Notes: a model not told the origin generated them from the letters alone. DNA of 64,000 nucleotides from Bacteroides sp. (GCA_023665805.1 JAMPDJ010000007.1:55218-119217), one strand, 5' to 3'. Numbered from the stretch's first letter, positions 18,601-26,716 are shown. Program-made: numbers and translations.

Positions 18601-19874
18601 AAATCGGACTGCGCCCCTTTGGCGTATTCGTTGAACACGCGACCATTGGCCGCAATAAGCTTCTCCAGGGCAGCAGCATCCGCTGGCAATCCGCTGACAT
18701 TGTAACCTTCATTCCTGAAACGGACAAGCATATTGTATAGAGATGGAGCCACCTCCATTCCCTCGGCCACCAAGGCACTCTGCCCCGGCCCTTTGAAATA
18801 GAATATGGCCACCTTCTTGTCCTTGTTGGCTTTACGTCTCAATGCAGTGTAGTTATTGACCGTAGACACAAAATCGTCAAGACGTCCGGGTATGGCCTCC
18901 ACCATCGGCAGTCCGTCGCTGCCGGCAAAATGGGCAAACAGGGTAAAAGGACGTATGGCACCGTCTATCTCGGAGGTGACGATGCTCTGCGACATGAAGC
19001 CGCCGCTCATTCCCATCTTGTCTGCCATCCATTCCTCATAGTCCCGGTTGGCATTGACAGGAGCGAAGAGCGGGATGTTCTTGTCTTCGAGCCAACGCAC
19101 TACGGCATCGCCCATACGGCCGTGAGCCATGTTGATCATTGCCGCAGCCCGAACCGAGTCGGCATGACCGGAAGCTATGAACGACTGTATTACACTGACA
19201 GGATATACTATGTTGCCTGTACTCTCCAAACGGCTTACAAGACTGTCTGACACGCCCATCTGTCCCGTAAGGATTATATGCGGAGCCGTGTCTTTCCATT
19301 TGCCTTGCTTTTTGAGCCATTGTTCATATGCCTCAACGGAATCAAAAACCGTGTCATCTGCCAACGGGTGATAGAGCAGCGTTGCGGAAGGCACCACCGG
19401 ATCACCCGGGGCATCCACAAAAAACGTCTTGCCATCGATATACTTTCTGACATAACGCAGCATATTGCGGTAATTGGCGCGGCCACCTGCAAGATACTGG
19501 CGCAGGAATTCGTTGTCCACAGAGTCAACCGAGTTGATCTGGTTCTGCGGATTAGTAGCCGCCGTGGTGATTACCGGCGTACCGGCCTCGGCAGCATCGA
19601 CGAGCCGTTGACGCATGGCGGCGTCAATGCGTAATCCCATGCCATTGACAAACACCATGTCATACTTGTCGGCCTTGCCAAGCTCATCAACAGGAAGTTC
19701 GTGTATGCTCACAAACGCGTTGTCGTTTGCCTTGGCAATCTGTCCAAGGGTTATCGCCTGATAATTGACAAAGGCTATATGAGTGCGTGATGCCAGGCTG
19801 TTGCCCAGCAAGAAGCCTGCGCCAATTACTACGGCGCAGGCTATCGTTAACAGTATTTTCTTTTTCTTGCTCAT
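15642..19874 (-). CDS. hmuS: CobN/HmuS-like membrane-anchored metal chelatase (heme iron removal)
   Basis: 1410 residues. Family hallmarks are 'HFGAHGSLEFTPRKQAALG', 'GEAMIAKRRSYAGIVNYLTP' and 'GRPRIDVVVQTSGQLRDLAA'. Unlike cytoplasmic CobN, it starts with a signal/anchor (ILLTIACAVVIGAGFLL) and ends with a span plus RRRRK tail, so the catalytic body is periplasmic. HmuS proteins of this type in Bacteroidetes have been reported to take iron from heme; no cobalamin genes adjoin this one. Near residues 790-870 is a His/Met-rich segment with two GHHGM motifs. The gene lies 6 bases after the TonB-dependent receptor gene. Confidence 0.9.
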   Translation of the reverse strand: MSKKKKILLTIACAVVIGAGFLLGNSLASRTHIAFVNYQAITLGQIAKANDNAFVSIHELPVDELGKADKYDMVFVNGMGLRIDAAMRQRLVDAAEAGTPVITTAATNPQNQINSVDSVDNEFLRQYLAGGRANYRNMLRYVRKYIDGKTFFVDAPGDPVVPSATLLYHPLADDTVFDSVEAYEQWLKKQGKWKDTAPHIILTGQMGVSDSLVSRLESTGNIVYPVSVIQSFIASGHADSVRAAAMINMAHGRMGDAVVRWLEDKNIPLFAPVNANRDYEEWMADKMGMSGGFMSQSIVTSEIDGAIRPFTLFAHFAGSDGLPMVEAIPGRLDDFVSTVNNYTALRRKANKDKKVAIFYFKGPGQSALVAEGMEVAPSLYNMLVRFRNEGYNVSGLPADAAALEKLIAANGRVFNEYAKGAQSDFVRDCHPQLVSREDYDAWCHDALPEEMRGDIDAVDGEFPGHGLKDEAGNMAIARLQFGNIVLIPQTAAGLGGDDFKNVHGTDAAPPHNYVGAYLWARYGFGADALMHFGAHGSLEFTPRKQAALGSEDWPDRLVGTLPHVYVYSTSNVGEAMIAKRRSYAGIVNYLTPPFMESEVRGIYKNLTDAVNDYNRARTSSDTLSALRLVRRYTLELGIHRELRIDSTSQFTPDDVMRIETFAEELANEKITGALYVMGQPYSEEHIRSTVEAMTVDPLAYSLRKLRGGDLREWRRKALELVRSGAAADDATICLLTGLSAGDLDSARNIRLSIEGSKDMLSRMMVMGAMMPSNRQATSKISERVAPKGHHGMVPGMSPQKAIEMARKMGADDKAIEKMKAAMQRKSVSAPGTAMAGHHGMQKPVLTGEQIAFATAVGEVERALGNIGRYRDALLQSPANELSSVLNALNGGFVAPTSGGDPVLNPDILPTGRNMFAVNAEETPSAVAWEKGKELAEGTIAMYRKAHGDTIPRKVSYTLWSSEFIETEGATIAQILYMLGVEPVRDPFGRVTDLRLIPSQELGRPRIDVVVQTSGQLRDLAASRLFLISRAVKMAVAADDDKYPNYVAEGVVESERHLVDKGVSPKEARELSASRVFGGVNGNYGTGIQGMVEAGDRWEDASEIADAYINNMGASYGSEENWEQMREYAFEAALTRTDAVVQPRQSNTWGALSLDHVYEFMGGMNLAVSNVTGKDPDAYLSDYRNRNNVRMQEVKEAIGVESRTTILNPAYIKEKMKGGAGDAASISQVVTNTYGWNVMKPDVIDDELWDGIYDTYVADKNHLGVKEFFHDANPAAIQEMTAVMLETVRKGMWNASPEQIAAIADLHTATVEEFGAACTGFVCDNAKLRDFIASKVSPDKASAYNDAVATARAENMSANDNSMVMKREEVNASDTTTNRVNGLIVAGAVVLAMVGLVVLIRRRRKNNPRQW

Positions 19875-19880
19875 CTTCTG

Positions 19881-22040
19881 TTATTTAAAGAAATCATCGA
19901 CATCTACGGAAAGACCGACGGACCAGGTAATACCATCGGTAGGTGCCGAATTCCAATAATATGTCTTCGGTTTGTAGTTAAACAGATTGTCCACTATGAC
20001 ATTCACGTCAATTCCGCGCCAGACATGCTGACGAAGAGTCAGTTTCCAAAGCGAATAGGCCCCATCCGTCTCATACTGGCTGACAGGCTTGGACATGTAC
20101 CGTCCCGAAAGCCCGGCATAGAGCCGATATGTGCTGCACAATTGCTTCTCATAGTCTATGCGCCATGTGGCGGAATGCGGGCGCGGCTGAGTGAACTGCG
20201 AGTCTATCGAACGTCCTGCCACATGCAGATAGTTGTAGCTGACCGACGCGCCCAAACCGAACGTGGTACGGTAGCGGCCGTTGAAGTCGATGCCCATCAC
20301 CTTCACTCCATCCTCGTTGGCATAGATAGCCCCGGCCTCCTGTCCGTCGGCTCCAGGATAATCAGCGGTGGTAATGCGGCTGCTATAGTAGTTATAGTAA
20401 CCGGAAAGGGTCAGGCTGTACTGTCCGGCAAACACCCCCTTGCGAAACTGTCCATTGCGTTCCAAAGCCAGGTTGAAATTATGGCTCCTTTCGGGCTTCA
20501 GGTCCGGATTGCCGTATATCATCTGTATGCCGGCCATGTCAAAGCACATGTACATCTCCTTAAGAGTGGGGGCACGGAAGCCGCCGGAGTAGGAGGCACG
20601 TATGGAGAAGGGCTTGAGCTTGAACATAGTGGCAACGCGCGATGTCACGGCATTGTTGTCGGATGCCGAAAAATAATCGTCACGTACCGATGCAACGACA
20701 TTCAACCACGACAGGGGATTATAGTCAAACTGCACGAAGGCATCCACCGATGTTTGCGAATGTTCTTCATTGTCAATAAACTGATAGGTCGTCAGATAAT
20801 CATGCATGTAATCAGCTCCTACCGTCAGGGCGTTCTTTCCCCAGTACTTGTTGTAGAGACCATGCACTATGTGCTGACGATTGCTGTAGTCATGATCGTG
20901 GGTGCGATTGTCCCCGACATAACGCGACTTGTCGTATCGGTCATAGCCATATGAAAGTTCCAGGTTTTGACTCTTGTCTATATCCCACACTCCACGCAGT
21001 CCGCCGCTATAGTCATGATAATGATCATTGTAATTGGTACGCTCACTCACACGGGAGAAGTATCCGCCACGAGCTATCAACCGCAGACGGTCCGACAGGC
21101 GATAGGTAAGCTTTTCCTTTACGTTGAGAGTGTTGCCACCGTAGATCTCGTGTATCTTGGATTGGGTATCGAACGGACTGGTCAGGCGTATGGCATCCTT
21201 GGTGGAGTACTGCACCGATGTATTGGAATTCCACTTGCCCGAGTTGAAACTCAAGTTGCCACCGCTTCGCCACTCCTTGCCAGCGCCTCTGTAACGGGAA
21301 TTAAGATTGAGGTGCCAGGGTTCTTTGTTTTCCTTGGTAATGAGGTTTACCACACCTCCCACGGCATTGGCTCCATAGAGAGCCGACGACGCACCTTTGA
21401 TAATTTCCACTTTGCCCACATCGGTAAGATTGAGACGATTGTAATCCACATTGTCCATCGTCTCGCCTGCCAGTCTCTCGCCATCAACGAGGAAGAGTAC
21501 GGCATTGCCTCCAAAACCGCTCATATTGAGTGACGTCTCCTGGCTCATGGCATATCCGAACTCCAGACCCGGCATTTCTTCTGTCAGAAGGTCCTGGATA
21601 TCGGTTGCGTCTGTCTTGGCAATGTCATCGGCCGATATCACGCGAGTCACCACCGGCACATCCTTGAGCGTCTTGGGCGTGCGGGTAGCGGTAACCACTA
21701 TCTCGTTCAGCATCGTAGGGTCGGGAACTATGCGTATGACATTCTCATTTTTCCTGGATTGCGACGAGCGAATGACGCTTGACTTTGGAATATATCCATT
21801 AAAACTGACTACGACATTGGCCGTATTTTTCCCGGGAAGTTCAAACGAGTACCTGCCATCGGCATCAGTCATGACAGGCTGCTTGAGTCCTTCGATTCTG
21901 ACCACAGCCCCTGACAACGGGTTCCCTGTCTCATCAAGAATCTTGCCGACAAACGTGTCGGCAAGGGTTGTGAGAGGAAACAGAAGTCCAAGGAAGTAAA
22001 TATACAGTATATGCTTCAGACTTCTTTTCATGGCAATCAT
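19881..22040 (-). CDS. hmuR: TonB-dependent outer-membrane receptor, HmuR-like
   Basis: 719 residues. Signal peptide, then a carboxypeptidase-regulatory-like domain (about 28-110), a TonB box and plug starting near 'EIVVTATRTPKTL', and a 22-strand barrel ending in aromatic 'VDVDDFFK'. The heme-receptor pair FRAP ... NPDL is present ('GGFRAPTLKEMYMCFD', 'YGNPDLKPERSH'). The histidine usually found between these motifs is absent and methionines occupy the stretch. It overlaps the lipoprotein gene by four bases and precedes the chelatase gene by six, so uptake and metal removal are coupled in one operon. The ligand is probably heme or another porphyrin. Confidence 0.88.
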   Translation of the reverse strand: MIAMKRSLKHILYIYFLGLLFPLTTLADTFVGKILDETGNPLSGAVVRIEGLKQPVMTDADGRYSFELPGKNTANVVVSFNGYIPKSSVIRSSQSRKNENVIRIVPDPTMLNEIVVTATRTPKTLKDVPVVTRVISADDIAKTDATDIQDLLTEEMPGLEFGYAMSQETSLNMSGFGGNAVLFLVDGERLAGETMDNVDYNRLNLTDVGKVEIIKGASSALYGANAVGGVVNLITKENKEPWHLNLNSRYRGAGKEWRSGGNLSFNSGKWNSNTSVQYSTKDAIRLTSPFDTQSKIHEIYGGNTLNVKEKLTYRLSDRLRLIARGGYFSRVSERTNYNDHYHDYSGGLRGVWDIDKSQNLELSYGYDRYDKSRYVGDNRTHDHDYSNRQHIVHGLYNKYWGKNALTVGADYMHDYLTTYQFIDNEEHSQTSVDAFVQFDYNPLSWLNVVASVRDDYFSASDNNAVTSRVATMFKLKPFSIRASYSGGFRAPTLKEMYMCFDMAGIQMIYGNPDLKPERSHNFNLALERNGQFRKGVFAGQYSLTLSGYYNYYSSRITTADYPGADGQEAGAIYANEDGVKVMGIDFNGRYRTTFGLGASVSYNYLHVAGRSIDSQFTQPRPHSATWRIDYEKQLCSTYRLYAGLSGRYMSKPVSQYETDGAYSLWKLTLRQHVWRGIDVNVIVDNLFNYKPKTYYWNSAPTDGITWSVGLSVDVDDFFK

Positions 22041-22510
22041 TTTTTAGCTGCCACAAATGTACAGATCATCGGCATGGGCATGGCACCATAGTGCAGCTGG
22101 AACTGAATCGTTATGATGTTATCGGCAAACTGGCCACCAAGGGTACCGGAATATGCACGACCGGTATCAGAGGTGCCGTCGAAATTGGTAGTTGCCAAGG
22201 CATAAGTACCATCGCTACCTGCCACCTTCACGTTTGACACTCTGATTGCGGGCATCTGCATCGGGGGCTCACCGAACGAGGGCACATCCACAGTCACAGT
22301 AGCATCGTCAATGGCCGTGACGGTAAAGGTCAGGTTATCGAAAATCTGATCCGTGCCCATCACAGAACACGTCATGTCGCTGGTATAGGTTCCGGCAACG
22401 CTATTGGCGGCAGGGATTGACGGCTGTTCCTCCTCGGAACAGGAAGTGCCGAAGAAAGCGATTCCGACGAAGAGCATTACAGTGGTGAGAATCGAAGTAA
22501 GTTTTTTCAT
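22037..22510 (-). CDS. Calycin-like lipoprotein in the HmuY position
   Basis: 157 residues. A lipobox (FFGTSC) places the lipidated Cys at residue 24, so it is an outer-membrane lipoprotein. The mature part is a single beta-barrel-like domain with 'VAGTYTSDMTCSVMGTDQIF' and 'YSGTLGGQFADNIITIQFQL', resembling the Calycin_like family of Bacteroidetes. Two Met-rich loops are visible ('FGEPPMQMPAIR' and 'YGAMPMPMIC'). P. gingivalis HmuY is longer and of a different fold. Here this short protein takes its place ahead of the receptor, with a four-base overlap. A ligand-capture role is inferred from position. Confidence 0.82.
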   Translation of the reverse strand: MKKLTSILTTVMLFVGIAFFGTSCSEEEQPSIPAANSVAGTYTSDMTCSVMGTDQIFDNLTFTVTAIDDATVTVDVPSFGEPPMQMPAIRVSNVKVAGSDGTYALATTNFDGTSDTGRAYSGTLGGQFADNIITIQFQLHYGAMPMPMICTFVAAKK

Positions 22511-22582
22511 AATAATAAAGTGTTTTGGTTGTTATTTAATATATTGCATGATTTCAAGAGTACAGTTCCCTGTTTCCGAGTG

Positions 22583-22613
22583 CAAAGGTAGGCACATTCG
22601 GCAACAACCGCAA
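22583..22613 (-). promoter_or_regulatory. Promoter of the hmu-type operon
   Basis: On the minus strand, TACCTTTG at 22583-22590 is preceded by TTG at 22611-22613 with a 20-base gap, a good Bacteroidetes promoter. The leader is about 65 bases. Confidence 0.65.
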
Positions 22614-22782
22614 TACCTTAAAATAGGCATTATAGCGACGCACTCTCCTACCCCAAAAACAGTACTCCTCACCAATGTTCCCTGTCGTGCCAAGCAAGAA
22701 TCATGACTTGACAATGTATACCAAAGAACACACAACACCTACATGGGAACCGTCAGACAAGCCCCTATGAGCATGCCATCGC

Positions 22783-22838
22783 ATATTCGTGAATTCGTGC
22801 TTCCATATTCGTGAATATCCACCTGCGAATTCACGAAT
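22783..22838. repeat. Cluster of ATTCGTGAAT palindromes
   Basis: Copies atattcgtgaat at 22783-22794 and 22805-22816, and attcacgaat at 22829-22838. Related motifs with C in place of T recur near 35.3-35.8 kb. Confidence 0.6.
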
Positions 22839-22873
22839 GTACAACCCATCCTTAGCGGACACGAATGCATACA

Positions 22874-22924
22874 GATGCAAAGGACGGGTACCAGGCCATA
22901 TGCCCGATACCCGTCCTTTGCATC
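22874..22924. terminator. 17-bp hairpin after the phosphodiesterase-like gene
   Basis: Arms 22874-22890 (gatgcaaaggacgggta) and 22908-22924 are perfectly complementary with a 17-base loop. It lies 60 bases past the stop of the gene ending at 22984. There is no U-tract, so termination is likely but not certain. Confidence 0.5.
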
Positions 22925-22983
22925 ATATGTATCATGGCAAGAAGACCGCATGTCCTGCGATACTCGCCACTAATCCGGCTTCC

Positions 22984-23886
22984 TTATTCAAATACCTGCA
23001 TCATGGGGCGGCCTATCCATGCCTGAGGCTGAGTAAGACCAAAGATGGCAGCCACGGTAGAAGCACAGTCGAACTGCATCATGCTTTCCTCAAAGGCACC
23101 AGCCTTCTTGATATTCTTGCCCGCGATGATGAAAGGAGTCTCCATCTCCAGCATGGTCTTGCCACCATGAGTGGTGTTGATGCCACCATGATCGGACGTG
23201 AGAATGATGATGCTGTTGTCGTAGATACCAGCCTCCTTGATGGTGTCAACGATGCGGCCGATGTATCCGTCCAGTTCCTTCAGTTTGTCGTAATATGCCT
23301 GCGTGTCATGTCCGTCGGCATGTCCCACATGGTCGGGATTGTCAAAGCATATGGCACTCAGCACGGGCTTCTTCTCCGCTATGTACTGACAGGCCATGTC
23401 GCACAAGGCTACCGGATTCTGACTATAGTCGGGAGCCAAGGCATGATGATTCAGTGCCAGAGTGTCCACCAGGTACTTGATGCCGTCCCACTCATACAGG
23501 ACACCCATCTCGGCATCGGGGGCAGCCTTGCGCAGTTCGCTGAAGACGGTGGGAAAGATACCGTGCTCGTTCAGAACGCGCGAGGGCAGCTCCGGCGTAC
23601 GTGAACCCCACTCGGTATATCCGTGCAGCTCCGGACCGACACCCATGAACATGGAGGCCCAGTTCACGGCACTGGAGGACGGCAACACGCTGCGCTTGTG
23701 CAAGGTGTAGCTTCCGGCCTCCATCAATGCCTTAACATTAGGCATCTCGGCTTTTTCCACGCTATAAGCACCCCAACCGTCCAGGCCGATAATGAATACG
23801 TGTTCCGCTTTCCAGCCGGACTTCTGCCGACATCCGGAAAGCATTGCCATGGCTATGAGGATAGCCAAGAAAGATAGCTTTTTCAT
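22984..23886 (-). CDS. Alkaline phosphatase-superfamily phosphodiesterase, lipoprotein
   Basis: About 300 residues from the Met at 23886 (an earlier Met at 23895 is possible). The signal ends in a lipobox (MAMLSGC), so it is anchored in the outer or inner membrane facing the periplasm. Type I phosphodiesterase/nucleotide pyrophosphatase motifs are present: 'IIGLDGWGAYS' for the first metal Asp, a Ser-rich nucleophile region 'PSSSAVNWASM', 'DNPDHVGHADGHD' and 'LTSDHGGINTTHGG' for the other metal ligands. The substrate is unknown. It is transcribed alone from a promoter near 23.94 kb. Confidence 0.88.
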   Translation of the reverse strand: MKKLSFLAILIAMAMLSGCRQKSGWKAEHVFIIGLDGWGAYSVEKAEMPNVKALMEAGSYTLHKRSVLPSSSAVNWASMFMGVGPELHGYTEWGSRTPELPSRVLNEHGIFPTVFSELRKAAPDAEMGVLYEWDGIKYLVDTLALNHHALAPDYSQNPVALCDMACQYIAEKKPVLSAICFDNPDHVGHADGHDTQAYYDKLKELDGYIGRIVDTIKEAGIYDNSIIILTSDHGGINTTHGGKTMLEMETPFIIAGKNIKKAGAFEESMMQFDCASTVAAIFGLTQPQAWIGRPMMQVFE

Positions 23887-23933
23887 AAAAATCATGTGTA
23901 TTTAGGGTTAAAGAATCATCTCATACCATGGCA

Positions 23934-23962
23934 AAGGTAACATTTTTTCCCGTAATCCAATA
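23934..23962 (-). promoter_or_regulatory. Promoter of the phosphodiesterase-like gene
   Basis: TACCTTTG on the minus strand at 23934-23941, with TTG at 23960-23962 and an 18-base gap. Confidence 0.6.
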
Positions 23963-23992
23963 GGGTAATCCCTGATTTCCACACAATAACTG

Positions 23993-24925
23993 TCATTTGC
24001 GGCGCAACAGCGAAGGAAACATCTTGCGTATGCGCACCAATTGTGACGTTATATTGCCACCGGCCACCACTATGGTAACGGCACACACTATGAGCGTCAA
24101 CCCCATGACCACACGCATCGTGAGACATTCATTGAAAACGGTCACCCCGATGAAAACAGCCGTAACAGGCTCCAAGGCACCCAGGATGGCCGTAGGCGTG
24201 GAGCCTATACGGAGGATGGCCGCCGTGGTGCACAGAAGGGAAATGGCAGTGGGCAGCAGCCCGAGAGCAAAAAGGTTGCCCCAAAGGTACCACTTGCCGG
24301 CAGGCGGCATCTGCAACCCTCCGCCCATCAAGGCACGCACGGCAAACAGTCCCCATCCGAAGAGCAGGACATAGAAAGTGACCTTGATGGTGGGAATATC
24401 CTTCAGCCGGCTATGGTTGACACCCACCAGGTATACGGCATAGGACAAAGAAGAGGCCGCGACCAACATGGTGCCCACAAAGGAAAGCGTGGCACCATCG
24501 TCGCCCTTGTACAAAAGGCCTATGCCCACCGATGCCACCACAATGCAAAGGATAGTCTGCAACCCCAGCTTCTCTCCAAAGAACAAGGCCATTATCACAG
24601 CCACCATGATGGGATACACAAAGAGCAAGGTGGAAGCTATGCCTGCGTCCATATGGTTGTAGCTTTGGAAAAGAAACAGCGAGGAGAACGAAAACAGCAA
24701 CCCGAATGCCGCCAACGGAAGTGCCTCGCCAAGGGTTATGCGGAAACTGCGGCCGCGCAACCTAAGCATCAGTCCCAGGACAGGGATGGCAAAGAGGTAG
24801 CGAAAGAAAAGAACGGAATCGGGATCCATCCCCTCGGCATACAGCGGAAGGGCAAAGAGAGGATTCATGCCATAGGTGGAAGCCGCGACGGCTCCAAGCA
24901 GATAACCTTTGATTTTGGGACTCAT
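23993..24925 (-). CDS. EamA/DMT-family transporter
   Basis: 310 residues from the Met at 24925. The frame is open to 24988, but the later Met begins the conserved 'MSPKIKGYLLGAVAASTYGM'. About ten hydrophobic spans form two EamA repeats, with a duplicated pattern such as 'LFQSYNHMDAGIASTLLFVYP' and 'GSTPTAILGALEPVTAVFIG'. It is an inner-membrane transporter of the drug/metabolite superfamily; the substrate cannot be read from sequence. The C-terminus is basic. It stands alone between a phosphodiesterase gene and a divergent exporter cluster. Confidence 0.9.
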   Translation of the reverse strand: MSPKIKGYLLGAVAASTYGMNPLFALPLYAEGMDPDSVLFFRYLFAIPVLGLMLRLRGRSFRITLGEALPLAAFGLLFSFSSLFLFQSYNHMDAGIASTLLFVYPIMVAVIMALFFGEKLGLQTILCIVVASVGIGLLYKGDDGATLSFVGTMLVAASSLSYAVYLVGVNHSRLKDIPTIKVTFYVLLFGWGLFAVRALMGGGLQMPPAGKWYLWGNLFALGLLPTAISLLCTTAAILRIGSTPTAILGALEPVTAVFIGVTVFNECLTMRVVMGLTLIVCAVTIVVAGGNITSQLVRIRKMFPSLLRRK

Positions 24926-24985
24926 TGAACGATGTAATGGATTATAGTCGAGGTGTCGAGACGGACAACACCGATAATGTCCATG

Positions 24986-24993
24986 CAAAGGTA
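24986..24993 (-). promoter_or_regulatory. -7 box for the EamA transporter gene
   Basis: On the minus strand it reads TACCTTTG, about 60 bases upstream of the start at 24925. No clear TTG box is seen. Confidence 0.45.
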
Positions 24994-25183
24994 CGCATTT
25001 TTCTGTTTATCGTTATCGTTGTCATGCACAACATGCGCTGATTGCATTTTAGCATCCAGGACGGGATGCGAGCACATCACGCTGAACCCGGCGTATCATA
25101 GCAAGTGCCTTTTTATCAGTTTTGCCGATGGCGGCAATAGGAAAATCCCTTGCTCACTGTTTCCGCGGACCCGCGAACTGCCA

Positions 25184-25191
25184 TACCTTTG
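25184..25191 (+). promoter_or_regulatory. -7 box for the small membrane protein and ThrE-type genes
   Basis: TACCTTTG on the plus strand, 28 bases upstream of the ATG at 25220. A weak TTTC lies 20 bases upstream. Confidence 0.5.
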
Positions 25192-25219
25192 CAGCGGAAA
25201 TCAAAAAAAGCAAGAGTAC

Positions 25220-25417
25220 ATGGACCAGCCAATGATTGTATGGTGCGTGACAGCGGGAGTGCTGTTGGCCGCATTTGTATTCAGAGCCATCGAACAGTAT
25301 TACACCGGGTGCCGCCATAAAGGGCACAAGCCGAGACGCATATTCGAGATAGGCAAGGAAAGGGAGCTCTTCTATATTCCGGGGGACAGAGAAGATGACG
25401 ATTTCGAAGACCTGTAA
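25220..25417 (+). CDS. Small single-span membrane protein
   Basis: 65 residues starting at ATG 25220. A longer open frame exists, but this Met directly follows a promoter box. One N-terminal span (MIVWCVTAGVLLAAFVF) is followed by a basic stretch (CRHKGHKPRR) and an acidic tail ending EDDDFEDL. It overlaps the ThrE-type gene by 23 bases, so it is co-translated and may be an accessory subunit. I recognise no family. Confidence 0.6.
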   Translation: MDQPMIVWCVTAGVLLAAFVFRAIEQYYTGCRHKGHKPRRIFEIGKERELFYIPGDREDDDFEDL

Positions 25418-26201
25418 ACTCGGGAACGTGCCAGACAACACCCACGCACGCCAGGCAGCCGCCTTTCTTGCCGACTATGCCTCGTTGCTGTCGGGATGTG
25501 GTGCGACATGCATACGCATAGAAAAGAACACATGCAGAATGGCAGATGCCCTCGGGTTGGGATTCGACATCTCCATAATGCCCACACATGTATATGTTTC
25601 GGTCCGGGACAAAGACGCGGCCGATACCTGTGTAGCAGTACGCAAAAACACGGGAAGCGGCATAAGCTTCAACCTCAATGCCAGATTAAGCCGTCTGAGC
25701 TGGGAGGTAGCCGACAATCATCTTGACACCAACGCTGCCGTTGAACGTCTTGAAAGGATACGCGAGACAAAACCGACCGGAAAGTGGGAGGTGTTGATAC
25801 TCACAAGCCTTGCCAACGCCTCGTTTTGCCGTCTTTTCGGGGGCGATGCGATAGCCATGCTGATAGTGCTGGCATCAACGCTTGCCGGTTACAGGCTGAA
25901 ACAGATTATGCAGGAGGACAAACGGGACGTGCGCCTTACATTCCTTTGCGCCTCGTTCTTCTCCGCCACCCTCAGCGCAGGAGGACACATCTTCAACATC
26001 AGCACCACACCCGAAATAGCACTTGGCACAAGCGTGCTGTATCTCATTCCCGGAGTACCGTATATCAACTCCGTGAGCGACATGCTCTACCGGCACTATC
26101 TGTGCGCGTTCAGTCGTTTTGCAGATGCGGTGGTACTTACAGCCTGCCTGTCAACCGGATTGTGTGCAGGGATGCTTGTCCTGGGATTAAAATGGTTTTA
26201 G
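25395..26201 (+). CDS. Threonine/serine exporter, ThrE N-terminal-domain subunit
   Basis: 268 residues. The soluble N-terminal part (about 20-130) contains the ThrE (DUF1212) motif region with 'ASLLSGCGATCIRIEKN'. The C-terminal half has five spans and the conserved 'YLIPGVPYINSVSDML'. In many actinobacteria ThrE is one polypeptide; in Bacteroidetes it is commonly split into this subunit and a short second one, which follows here with a 10-base overlap. It is an inner-membrane exporter of small neutral amino acids by family. Confidence 0.88.
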   Translation: MTISKTCKLGNVPDNTHARQAAAFLADYASLLSGCGATCIRIEKNTCRMADALGLGFDISIMPTHVYVSVRDKDAADTCVAVRKNTGSGISFNLNARLSRLSWEVADNHLDTNAAVERLERIRETKPTGKWEVLILTSLANASFCRLFGGDAIAMLIVLASTLAGYRLKQIMQEDKRDVRLTFLCASFFSATLSAGGHIFNISTTPEIALGTSVLYLIPGVPYINSVSDMLYRHYLCAFSRFADAVVLTACLSTGLCAGMLVLGLKWF

Positions 26202-26704
26202 TGAAGCTTATGTGGAATAACATCATAATAAATATTGCCGAGGACGGATTGTTTGCCGCCATAGCGGCCATAGGTTTCTCCAGCATCAGCAATACACCGC
26301 ACCGCGCATATCCGACATGCGCCTTGATTGCCGCAACAGGACATTCGGTACGATACATACTGACATTGCCGGAACTTGGAGGAATGCACATTATTCCTGC
26401 CGGCACAGCGGCCTCGTTCGCCATAGGTGTGCTGGCCGTATTGTTAGCCTCGCGTATCAAATGCCCTGCCGAGGTATGTTTCTTCCCGGCCCTGTTGCCC
26501 ATGATACCGGGGATGTATGCCTATCGCACGATAGAAGCACTGCTTTGCTGCCTGTATCATACACAACAGGAAGAATTCGGACACTATTTCTATCTATTGG
26601 CATACAACGGACTGACATGCACGTTCATCATATTGGGAATGGTCATCGGTGCCACCGTTCCGGTATTCCTGTTCAAAAAACTGTCGTTCACTGCCACGAG
26701 ATAG
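26192..26704 (+). CDS. Threonine/serine exporter, ThrE_2-type membrane subunit
   Basis: 170 residues from ATG 26192 (or 164 from ATG 26210). Four to five spans with 'AATGHSVRYILTLPELGG' and 'FFPALLPMIPGMYAYRTIEA', matching the C-terminal half of ThrE exporters. It pairs with the preceding subunit, whose stop it overlaps. Together they form a complete exporter, encoded just upstream of a LysR regulator on the same strand. Confidence 0.88.
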   Translation: MVLVKLMWNNIIINIAEDGLFAAIAAIGFSSISNTPHRAYPTCALIAATGHSVRYILTLPELGGMHIIPAGTAASFAIGVLAVLLASRIKCPAEVCFFPALLPMIPGMYAYRTIEALLCCLYHTQQEEFGHYFYLLAYNGLTCTFIILGMVIGATVPVFLFKKLSFTATR

Positions 26705-26716
26705 CCGTATTATTAG

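Larger units (their letters stand above)
22511..22983. other. Intergenic region with ATTCGTGAAT repeats
   Basis: No gene is supported here. It holds the hmu-type promoter, three copies of a palindromic ATTCGTGAAT motif (22783-22838) and a 17-bp-stem hairpin (22874-22924). Confidence 0.55.

Noticed and set aside
15642..19874. Cobalamin cobaltochelatase CobN for B12 synthesis
   Set aside because: The signal/anchor and C-terminal span put it in the envelope, and its neighbours are heme-uptake genes, not cob genes; HmuS is the better label.
22783..22838. CRISPR-like repeat array
   Set aside because: Copies are about 10-12 bases, irregularly spaced and in both orientations, with no spacers of constant length and no cas genes nearby.
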